A stretch of 64,000 nucleotides of DNA from assembly GCF_013003965.1 (NCBI RefSeq), contig NZ_CP053069.1, forward strand, positions 1,147,419-1,211,418. Reading direction: 5' to 3'. The number at the start of each line of letters is the position of its first letter. Positions within the stretch are counted from its first letter, which is position 1. Positions 58,184 through 64,000 of this stretch are shown here, in pieces. The notes under the pieces were generated by a model. The model searched no databases. It saw nothing but the letters and a program-made list of their open reading frames with translations, and was not told the origin of the DNA. This stretch comes from Usitatibacter rugosus. GTDB lineage: Bacteria > Pseudomonadota > Gammaproteobacteria > Burkholderiales > Usitatibacteraceae. The position numbers and the translations under genes were made by a program.

Positions 58184-59173
58184 GTGAACGCGAACCTCCC
58201 CCGCGCCGCGGCATTCCCGGTGCCATTGCTCATCACGATCGCCGTGCTCGCCACCGCACCGCTCTGGATCGTGAAGGTCGGCCTCTATCCTTATATCGCC
58301 CTCGAAGTGATGATCTGGATGATCTTCGCGCTGGGCTATAACCTCCTGCTCGGCCACGCGGGCCTGCCCTCGTTCGGGCACGGCGCTTTCTTTGGTCTCG
58401 GCGCGTACGCGTGCGGTCTCGCGCAAGTGAAGCTCGGGGCTCCGCTCTTCGCCGCGCTCGCCGCGGGTATCGGCGCCGCGGTGCTCGCCGGTGCGCTGGT
58501 GGCCGCGTGCATCTCGCATCGCCGCGGCATCTACTACGCGCTGCTCACCATCGCGTTCGGCCAGGTGTTCTGGTTCATCGCGAACAAGTGGCACAGCGTC
58601 ACGGGCGGCGAGGACGGCCTGCTCAACATCCAGCGCCCGCCGCTCGACCTCGGCTTCGCGAGCTGGTCGCTCAAGTCCAACGAATCGCTGCACTACGTGG
58701 TGCTCGCCGCGCTGGTTCTGGTCACGCTCTTCCTCTGGCGCCTGGTGCACTCACCGTACGGGCGCATCCTCGGCGCGGTGAAGCAGAACGAGGCGCGGGC
58801 CGCGTTCTCGGGCTACAACACGTGGCTCTATAAATGGAGTGCATTCACGATCTCGTGCGCGGTGGCCGGCCTTGCCGGTTCGTTCTTCGCGCTCGCGCAG
58901 CAATCGGCCTATCCCAACGTGATGAGCCTGCACAACTCCGGCTTCGTGGTGATGATGGTGCTGGTGGGCGGCGGACTCGTGAGCTTCTGGGGCCCGCTGA
59001 TCGGGGCGGCGTTCTTTTTGCTGACGCGCGACCTGCTCGGCGCCTACACCGAGGCGTGGCTCCTCTGGTATGGCCTGGTCTTCATGGCGGTGGTGATCTT
59101 CAAGCCCGAAGGCATCGCGGGCCTGTGGATCGCGGGCCTGCAGCGCCGGCGGGCTGCCGCGGCGGCGCGATGA
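58184..59173 (+). CDS. livM: Branched-chain-type ABC permease LivM
   Basis: A 329-residue inner-membrane permease with about ten helices. ALGYNLLLGHAGLPSFGHGAFFGLGAYACG is the N-terminal family block and VHSPYGRILGAVKQNEARAAFSGYNTWLYKW is the cytoplasmic coupling loop. It starts with GTG, the first codon after the regulator gap, and overlaps livG by ATGA. It partners LivH encoded on the other strand. Confidence 0.92.
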   Translation: MNANLPRAAAFPVPLLITIAVLATAPLWIVKVGLYPYIALEVMIWMIFALGYNLLLGHAGLPSFGHGAFFGLGAYACGLAQVKLGAPLFAALAAGIGAAVLAGALVAACISHRRGIYYALLTIAFGQVFWFIANKWHSVTGGEDGLLNIQRPPLDLGFASWSLKSNESLHYVVLAALVLVTLFLWRLVHSPYGRILGAVKQNEARAAFSGYNTWLYKWSAFTISCAVAGLAGSFFALAQQSAYPNVMSLHNSGFVVMMVLVGGGLVSFWGPLIGAAFFLLTRDLLGAYTEAWLLWYGLVFMAVVIFKPEGIAGLWIAGLQRRRAAAAAR

Positions 59174-59910
59174 GTGCGTTCTTCGCGGCGAGCGGCCTCG
59201 CCAAGCGCTTCGGCGACCGTCTCGTCCTCCAGGACGTGAGCTTCGAGCTCGCCGAGGGCGAGATCCACGGCATCATCGGCCCGAACGGCGCGGGCAAGAC
59301 CACGTGCTTCCACGTGCTCACCGGCAAGCACAAGCCCGATGCGGGGCGAGTCACGTTCCGCGGACGCGACATCACCGGCATGGAGCCGCGCAACATCGCG
59401 CGCCTGGGCATCGCGCGCTCCTTCCAGCTCATGAACCTCTTCGACGAATACAGCGCGCTCGAGAATGCAGCCATCGCCACGAGGGAGCTTCGCGCGCGCG
59501 GTTTCGATGCGCTGCGCGGTGCGGCCGGAGCGCGCGCCGCCATCGACCGGGCGGCGGCGGCGCTGGCGGATGTCGGACTTGCGGGGAAAGAAGACGTCCG
59601 CGCCAAGAGCCTCTCGTACGGCGACCGTCGCGCGCTCGAAATCGCCGTGGCACTCGCCTCCGATCCGCAGATGCTGTTCCTGGACGAGCCCACGGCGGGC
59701 CTCGGTGCCGAGGGCCTCGAGCGCCTCACCGCGCTGGTGAATCGCCTTCGCGGCCGCGTCACCATGCTCGTGATCGAGCACGACATGCGCTTCCTCTTCG
59801 GCCTGGCCGACTACATCTCGGTCGTTCACTGGGGGCAGGTGATCGCCCGCGGCACGCCGCACGAGCTGCGCGCCAACCCGTGGGTGCAGCGCTCGGGAAT
59901 CGGCGCGTGA
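59170..59910 (+). CDS. livG: ABC transporter ATP-binding protein LivG
   Basis: A 246-residue ATPase. Walker A GPNGAGKTT, signature LSYGDRR (LSYGD in place of LSGGQ, usual in LivG), Walker B LFLDEPTAGL and H-loop VIEHDM. The insert FQLMNLFDEYSALENAAIA is typical of LivG. It overlaps livM and livF. Confidence 0.93.
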   Translation: MSAFFAASGLAKRFGDRLVLQDVSFELAEGEIHGIIGPNGAGKTTCFHVLTGKHKPDAGRVTFRGRDITGMEPRNIARLGIARSFQLMNLFDEYSALENAAIATRELRARGFDALRGAAGARAAIDRAAAALADVGLAGKEDVRAKSLSYGDRRALEIAVALASDPQMLFLDEPTAGLGAEGLERLTALVNRLRGRVTMLVIEHDMRFLFGLADYISVVHWGQVIARGTPHELRANPWVQRSGIGA

Positions 59911-60605
59911 TGCTGGCGATCGAGGGCATCGATACGTATTACGGCGAGTCGCAGGCACTCTTCGGCCTGTCGCTCGAAGTCGGCGCCGGCGAGGTCGTCG
60001 CATTGCTGGGCGCCAACGGAGCCGGCAAGACGACCACGCTTCGCTCCATCCTCGGCCTCACGCGGCCCCGCCGCGGCCGCGTGTCGTTCGACGGGCGCGA
60101 CGTCACGCGCGAGCCCACGCACCAGATCGCGCGCGCCGGCGTGGGTTGGGTTCCGGATGACCGCCGCGTGTTCCCCGCACTCTCCGTCGCGCGCAACCTC
60201 GCGATCTCCGTGAAGCAGACGCGCTTCCGCTCGTGGAGCCTGAAGGAATGCTTCGAGGTCTTCTCGGCGCTCGAGCACCTGATGGCGCGCGACTGCGAGA
60301 ACCTCTCGGGCGGCGAGATGCAGATGGTGGCGATCGCCCGCATGTTGATGGGCGGCCCGGGCCTCGTGCTGCTCGACGAACCGAGCCAGGGCCTGGCGCC
60401 CAGGATCGTGCAGCAAGTCATGGCCACGGTGAAGCGCCTGCGCTCCGAGGGCGCGGGCGTGCTCCTGGTCGAGCAGAACCTCGACACCGCGATCGAAGTC
60501 GCCGACCGGGCCTACGTGCTCGACCGCGGCTCGATCGTCTTCGCGGGAACGGCCGCGCAACTGAAGGGCGACGAGGCGCTTCGCCGCCGCCTGCTCGGAG
60601 CCTAG
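59910..60605 (+). CDS. livF: ABC transporter ATP-binding protein LivF
   Basis: A 231-residue ATPase. Walker A GANGAGKTT, signature LSGGEMQ, Walker B VLLDEPSQGLAP and H-loop region LLVEQN. GWVPDDRRVFPALSVARNL is the LivF-type segment. It begins at the ATG overlapping the livG stop (TGATG); GTG at 59907 is equally placed. Together with LivG it powers the transporter. Confidence 0.93.
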   Translation: MLAIEGIDTYYGESQALFGLSLEVGAGEVVALLGANGAGKTTTLRSILGLTRPRRGRVSFDGRDVTREPTHQIARAGVGWVPDDRRVFPALSVARNLAISVKQTRFRSWSLKECFEVFSALEHLMARDCENLSGGEMQMVAIARMLMGGPGLVLLDEPSQGLAPRIVQQVMATVKRLRSEGAGVLLVEQNLDTAIEVADRAYVLDRGSIVFAGTAAQLKGDEALRRRLLGA

Positions 60606-60607
60606 CG

Positions 60608-61222
60608 ATGCTCTCGGTCGAGAAGCTGGAGAAGGTCTACACGCGCGGGCGATTCGATCGCACGCCCACGTTCACCCTGCAGGCCGATTTCAACGTTCCG
60701 GGGCCCGCGATCGTCGGCGTGATGGGGCCGAACGGCTCGGGCAAGACCACGCTCTTCGAGTTGATCACCGGCAACAACAGCCCCACGTCGGGCCGCGTCG
60801 TCTGCGCCGGCCAGGACATCCACCAGGTGCGCTGCGACGAGCGCGCGCGCATTGCGATGCACTACCACCAGTCCTACCAGGTGCGCTCGTTCCGCGACCG
60901 CCGCCCGTCGTTCATGCTCGAGAAGGCGCGCAGCACGTCGCCCTTCGTGCACCTCTTCGACGAGCCGCAGTTCAGCATCCAGGACGGCTATGTCGGTTTC
61001 ATGCTCGATTTCTTCCGGCGGCTGCGCTCGGAAGGCAAGGTCGTGTTTGTCTGCCTGCATCCGAACGAAGCCTTCCAGGTCGAGCTGATGCAGGAGATCT
61101 GCGAGCGCTTCATCTTCGTGAACAAGGGGCGCATCACGGAAGCCGCATCGCTGCCGGAATTGGGCACGCACGCGCCTTTCCGCGAGTACCTGGGCTCTCT
61201 CGCGGGCGCGATCGCGACATAA
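60608..61222 (+). CDS. Third ABC ATPase of the locus, lacking the signature motif
   Basis: A 204-residue ABC-type ATPase two bases after livF. Walker A GPNGSGKTT is perfect, a Q-loop-like HYHQSYQV follows, Walker B is VHLFDEP, and an H-loop-like VCLHPNEAF is present. The LSGGQ signature is missing: the segment where it belongs reads RPSFMLEKARSTSP, and the helical domain is short. Such a protein could not form a normal ATP sandwich alone. It may be a regulatory or degenerate subunit, or a heterodimer partner. It is the last gene of the plus-strand transporter unit. Confidence 0.8.
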   Translation: MLSVEKLEKVYTRGRFDRTPTFTLQADFNVPGPAIVGVMGPNGSGKTTLFELITGNNSPTSGRVVCAGQDIHQVRCDERARIAMHYHQSYQVRSFRDRRPSFMLEKARSTSPFVHLFDEPQFSIQDGYVGFMLDFFRRLRSEGKVVFVCLHPNEAFQVELMQEICERFIFVNKGRITEAASLPELGTHAPFREYLGSLAGAIAT

Positions 61223-61338
61223 AGAGTGCGCAGGCCCATTGCTTTTCACGATGCGATCCACGCATCGAAAAATTCGCACGACTGTTACAACTTTTCATCT
61301 TGCGCGAAGCTTGCAGCGGGGCGTAGAGTCCGGGAATA

Positions 61339-61350
61339 GAACAAACGTTC
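61339..61350. promoter_or_regulatory. Candidate RpiR operator, copy 2
   Basis: GAACAAACGTTC, identical to copy 1, 59 bases before the secreted protein start. Exactly 30 bases (about three helical turns) upstream of copy 3. Confidence 0.7.
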
Positions 61351-61368
61351 GCAGTAGACGAGCGAATA

Positions 61369-61380
61369 GAACAAACATTC
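61369..61380. promoter_or_regulatory. Candidate RpiR operator, copy 3
   Basis: GAACAAACATTC, one base from copies 1 and 2. The wider context AATAGAACAAACRTTC is shared by copies 2 and 3. It sits immediately before the GGAGGAG ribosome site, so binding would block the leader. Confidence 0.65.
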
Positions 61381-61397
61381 CTGGAGGAGTGACGACC

Positions 61398-64000
61398 ATG
61401 GCTAAGCTCGAACGCGCTTGCGCGCTGCTGTCCGCTGTTCTCGCGATGTTGATTCTCCCTGCCCACGCGCAGGTGCACACGAGTCCCAACGACGGCCCGG
61501 GCCTCGGCAACCTCACGTACACGCCCGCGGAGCTCTTCACGACGCTCTCGCGCATCGCGGCGCCGCCGACCACGCCGCGGCAGGGTCCCGGCAACGTCGA
61601 CATGGTGAACGGCTACCTGATGGTGCTCACCGAATCCGACGGCGGCGGCACCGCGAACAGCGCGGCCATCGAGTTCTGGAACGTGGGCAACCCGCGGCTT
61701 CCGTTCCGCGTGGTGCGTCACAACAACGCCGAGACCTTCGGCAACCGCGAGAACCACGGCTTCGGCCTCTCCTCGAGCTATCCCGGCGACTACCTCGTCG
61801 TGCAGGGCCACAACGGCCTGCTCTTCTGGGACGTGACCGATCCGCTCAACGTCCGGCTGCTGAAGTACCTGGCACTTCCGGGCATCGCCGCGGGCGACTA
61901 CTCGGGCGCGTGGTGGAGCTTCTGGCAGGCGCCGTACGTCTACGTCGCGGGCCAGGGCAGCGGCCTCTACGTCGTCGACGCGACCGATCCCTCGAACCCG
62001 GTGCTGGTGCGCCGGATGCTCACGAGCGAAATCGGCGGCTTCAACATCGGCATCGCGCAGGCGATCGGCAACCTGCTCGTGGTCGCCGGCTCGCAGAGCA
62101 ACGGCCACCGCCAGGCGACGCTCGACATCAGCGACCCGGTGAACCCGCGCGTGCTGAACGTCTACAACCACGGCAACACCAAGCGCGGCTACAGCATGAT
62201 GGTCGCCGGCGGCAAGGTGTACACCTCGGGCGGCGACGGCGGCCTGGTGCAGATGCATTCGTACAACCTCACGCACGACGGCGTCATCACGCCGCATCAA
62301 AGCGCGGGTCCTCTTCCGGGCACCGGCAACTTCGAGAACGGCGGCTACGCGAGCATCCAGTCGGGCTACGTGTTCTCGGGCTTCTCCAACCGCGCGGCGA
62401 AATTCAAGATCGATCCGGTGATGACGGCCGTGGGCCAGGCCGCCTCCGGCAACGCGGGCGACGACGAAGACTTCGCTGTCGCGCTCGGCAACGTGATGTT
62501 CGTCGGCGACGACCACGGCACGGGCTCGACGATCGTCGCGCACCAGGCCGAGCCGGACACGATCGCCCCGTGGATCGAATGGGTCCACCCGGCCGACGAA
62601 TCGGTGAACCAGGCCGTGACGTCGCGCGTCGGTGTCTCCGTCTCCGAGATCTTCGACCTGGATTCCGCCAACGCGGCGACGTTCATCGTGCGTCCCGTCG
62701 GCGGCTCCGCGATCTCCGGCAAGTACAGCAAGCAGCACCACCTGCTGAACTTCTCGCCCGACCAGCCGCTGCTCGCCAACACCACGTACGAAGTGATCGT
62801 CGAAGGGCTGCGCGACTACGGCGGCAACGTGGGCGGGCGCTTCACGAGCACCTTCAAGACCGGCGCGCAGCTCGCCGTGACGGGCCTCACGTATGCGGGC
62901 GGCACCACCGCGCCGCTGGGCTCCGTCGGCCGCTTCACCAACGGCGTGCCGCTCTACAGCGACCGCATCCTCACCGGCACGCAGTACTTCGTGCGCACGC
63001 CGTACACGCCGTCGTTCGAGGGACGGACCTACATCCTCACGCGCAACGACGACAAGCAGGGCACGGCGATCGACTCCCTGCGCTTCGACCTCCACTACGA
63101 CGCGATGGTCTACGTGCTGCTGGATCCGCGCGTGCCCGTGCCGTCCTGGCTCTCGTCGTGGACCGCCACGGGCGAGGTCGTCACCACGAGCGACGCGACG
63201 AGCCCCACCCGTGTCGTGTACTCGAAGGCCTTTCCGATCGGCCCGGTGGTGCTCGGCGGCAACGAGTCGCCGACGGCCAACGCGAGCATGTACAACGTGG
63301 TCGTGATCCCGGTCGCCGAATCGCCGCCGGATTGCACGCTGGACGCGCCCGGCCCGATCACGGTCGGCTCGGCCGGCAGCTTCTCGGCCACGGGCACCGG
63401 CGGCAGCGTGCGCTACTCGTGGGACTTCGGCGACGGATCGCCGCACACGGCGCTCTCGCCGACGCCCGGCGCCACGCATGCGTACTCGCAGCCGGGCCGC
63501 TACTCGGTCGTGCTGAACGTCTCGAACAACGCCGGCAACGGAAGCTGCACGGTGACGCAGGTGGTGCACTACCCGCTCACCTCGCTGCCCTCGAAAGCTT
63601 CGAGCACGATCGCGTACGGCAACGGCATCGTCTACGCCGTGAACGCGGACAACGACTCGGTGACCGCGGTCGACGCGGCAACACTGCTCGCCCGCTGGGA
63701 AGTCGTGGTCGGAACGCATCCGCGCACGGTCGCCCTCGCCCCCAACGGCGACGTGTGGGTCGTGAACCAGGACGACGCGTCGATCTCGGTGCTCCATCCG
63801 GTCACCGGCGCGGGCCTCGGCACGCACCTGCTGCCGCGCGGCACGCAGCCCTACGGCATCGTGTTCTCCGGCGACAAGGCGTATGTCACGCTGCACGCCA
63901 CCGGTGAGCTCGCTCGCCTCGGCATGAATGGCGTGATCGAAGCACGGGTCGCGGTCGGACCGAAGCCGCGTGGCATCGCGATCTCCGGCGACGGCACCCG
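61398..64000 (+). CDS. Giant secreted LVIVD / PKD / beta-propeller protein, cut by window end
   Basis: The first 867 residues of a protein that continues past the window. A signal peptide (residues 1-26, LPAHAQ) directs export. Residues 60-330 contain LVIVD-type repeats (NPRLPFRVVRH, LLFWDVTDPLNVRLLKYL, LYVVDATDPSNPVLVRRM, TLDISDPVNPRVLNVY), a propeller-like surface module. Residues 385-485 are an Ig-like Big_5 domain (WVHPADESVNQAVTSRVGVSVSE). Residues 650-715 are a PKD domain (YSWDFGDGSPHTA). From 734 onward YVTN-type propeller repeats begin (VYAVNADNDSVTAVDAATLLARWEV). GGAGGAG precedes the ATG. Two operator-like motifs upstream tie it to the RpiR locus. Role unknown; binding of a polymer or surface is inferred. 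Confidence 0.88.
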   Translation, partial: MAKLERACALLSAVLAMLILPAHAQVHTSPNDGPGLGNLTYTPAELFTTLSRIAAPPTTPRQGPGNVDMVNGYLMVLTESDGGGTANSAAIEFWNVGNPRLPFRVVRHNNAETFGNRENHGFGLSSSYPGDYLVVQGHNGLLFWDVTDPLNVRLLKYLALPGIAAGDYSGAWWSFWQAPYVYVAGQGSGLYVVDATDPSNPVLVRRMLTSEIGGFNIGIAQAIGNLLVVAGSQSNGHRQATLDISDPVNPRVLNVYNHGNTKRGYSMMVAGGKVYTSGGDGGLVQMHSYNLTHDGVITPHQSAGPLPGTGNFENGGYASIQSGYVFSGFSNRAAKFKIDPVMTAVGQAASGNAGDDEDFAVALGNVMFVGDDHGTGSTIVAHQAEPDTIAPWIEWVHPADESVNQAVTSRVGVSVSEIFDLDSANAATFIVRPVGGSAISGKYSKQHHLLNFSPDQPLLANTTYEVIVEGLRDYGGNVGGRFTSTFKTGAQLAVTGLTYAGGTTAPLGSVGRFTNGVPLYSDRILTGTQYFVRTPYTPSFEGRTYILTRNDDKQGTAIDSLRFDLHYDAMVYVLLDPRVPVPSWLSSWTATGEVVTTSDATSPTRVVYSKAFPIGPVVLGGNESPTANASMYNVVVIPVAESPPDCTLDAPGPITVGSAGSFSATGTGGSVRYSWDFGDGSPHTALSPTPGATHAYSQPGRYSVVLNVSNNAGNGSCTVTQVVHYPLTSLPSKASSTIAYGNGIVYAVNADNDSVTAVDAATLLARWEVVVGTHPRTVALAPNGDVWVVNQDDASISVLHPVTGAGLGTHLLPRGTQPYGIVFSGDKAYVTLHATGELARLGMNGVIEARVAVGPKPRGIAISGDGT

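Noticed and set aside
61134..63896. A 920-codon minus-strand open frame opposite the secreted protein
   Set aside because: The translation is a low-information Arg/Val/His-rich sequence with no domains, whereas the plus frame has signal peptide, LVIVD, PKD and propeller repeats.

Overview
The window is high-GC DNA from a Gram-negative bacterium, most likely a betaproteobacterium. It shows an IPTL-CTERM-type sorting tail, a TRAP solute-binding protein, heme A synthase, many diguanylate cyclase/phosphodiesterase and two-component proteins, and lysC upstream of tRNA-Ser(GCT). No rRNA, CRISPR array or complete prophage is present. The backbone is ordinary chromosome, interrupted by one sharply bounded mobile island at 18051-28877.

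Left backbone (1-18074): a GNAT acetyltransferase and a secreted beta-helix protein with a C-terminal sorting signal. Next is a hexuronate-oxidation cluster: uronate dehydrogenase, an SMP-30-type aldarolactonase, a GntR/FadR regulator and a TRAP binding protein, with two TTGTCAGACAA-type operators. Then come two secreted proteins of unknown function, a large CHASE-PAS-GGDEF-EAL protein, aspartokinase coupled to a secreted prolyl oligopeptidase, an AsmA-like protein and tRNA-Ser(GCT).

Island (18051-28877, 10.8 kb): it is bounded by a perfect 24-bp direct repeat of the tRNA-Ser 3' end. In order it holds a tyrosine integrase, an AlpA/Xis-like HTH protein, a primase-type zinc-finger protein, a RepA-like AAA ATPase, an array of GTCCGA repeats with 11-bp period, a P27-family terminase small subunit, several small unknown genes including one with HELLH, a perfect DnaA box, and on the opposite strand a DNA methyltransferase with a putative endonuclease plus one unknown cargo gene. 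It has replication genes and a small terminase but no large terminase, portal, capsid or tail genes. That suggests a phage satellite (PICI- or P4-like) carrying a restriction-modification cargo, and it is the most interesting object here.

Middle backbone (28878-50164): MFS transporter with a divergent AraC regulator; a Gly/Asn/Gln-rich protein behind a near-perfect sigma-54 promoter; a KaiC-like ATPase coupled to a hybrid histidine kinase; tRNA-Arg(ACG); TonB and TraB/GumN-like proteins; an AraC/SDR divergent pair; a cobalt-type nitrile hydratase; a methanethiol S-methyltransferase-like protein; a hydrolase-LuxR fusion; aquaporin Z; a GGDEF-EAL protein; and heme A synthase flanked by two paralogous small secreted proteins.

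Right backbone (50165-64000): a sugar/polyol catabolic locus around an RpiR regulator. A complete branched-chain-type ABC transporter is split over a divergent promoter: binding protein and LivH on the minus strand, LivM, LivG, LivF and an unusual signature-less ATPase on the plus strand. IolC-DUF2090, a beta-hydroxyacid dehydrogenase and two SDR enzymes accompany it. The motif GAACAAACGTTC lies in the divergent promoter and twice before a giant secreted LVIVD/PKD/beta-propeller protein that runs off the window end. Palindromic repeats with a GGGGTCAGAC core, and one CTCCGTGTCC-type inverted repeat, occupy intergenic gaps of this locus and one gap at 8.9 kb.
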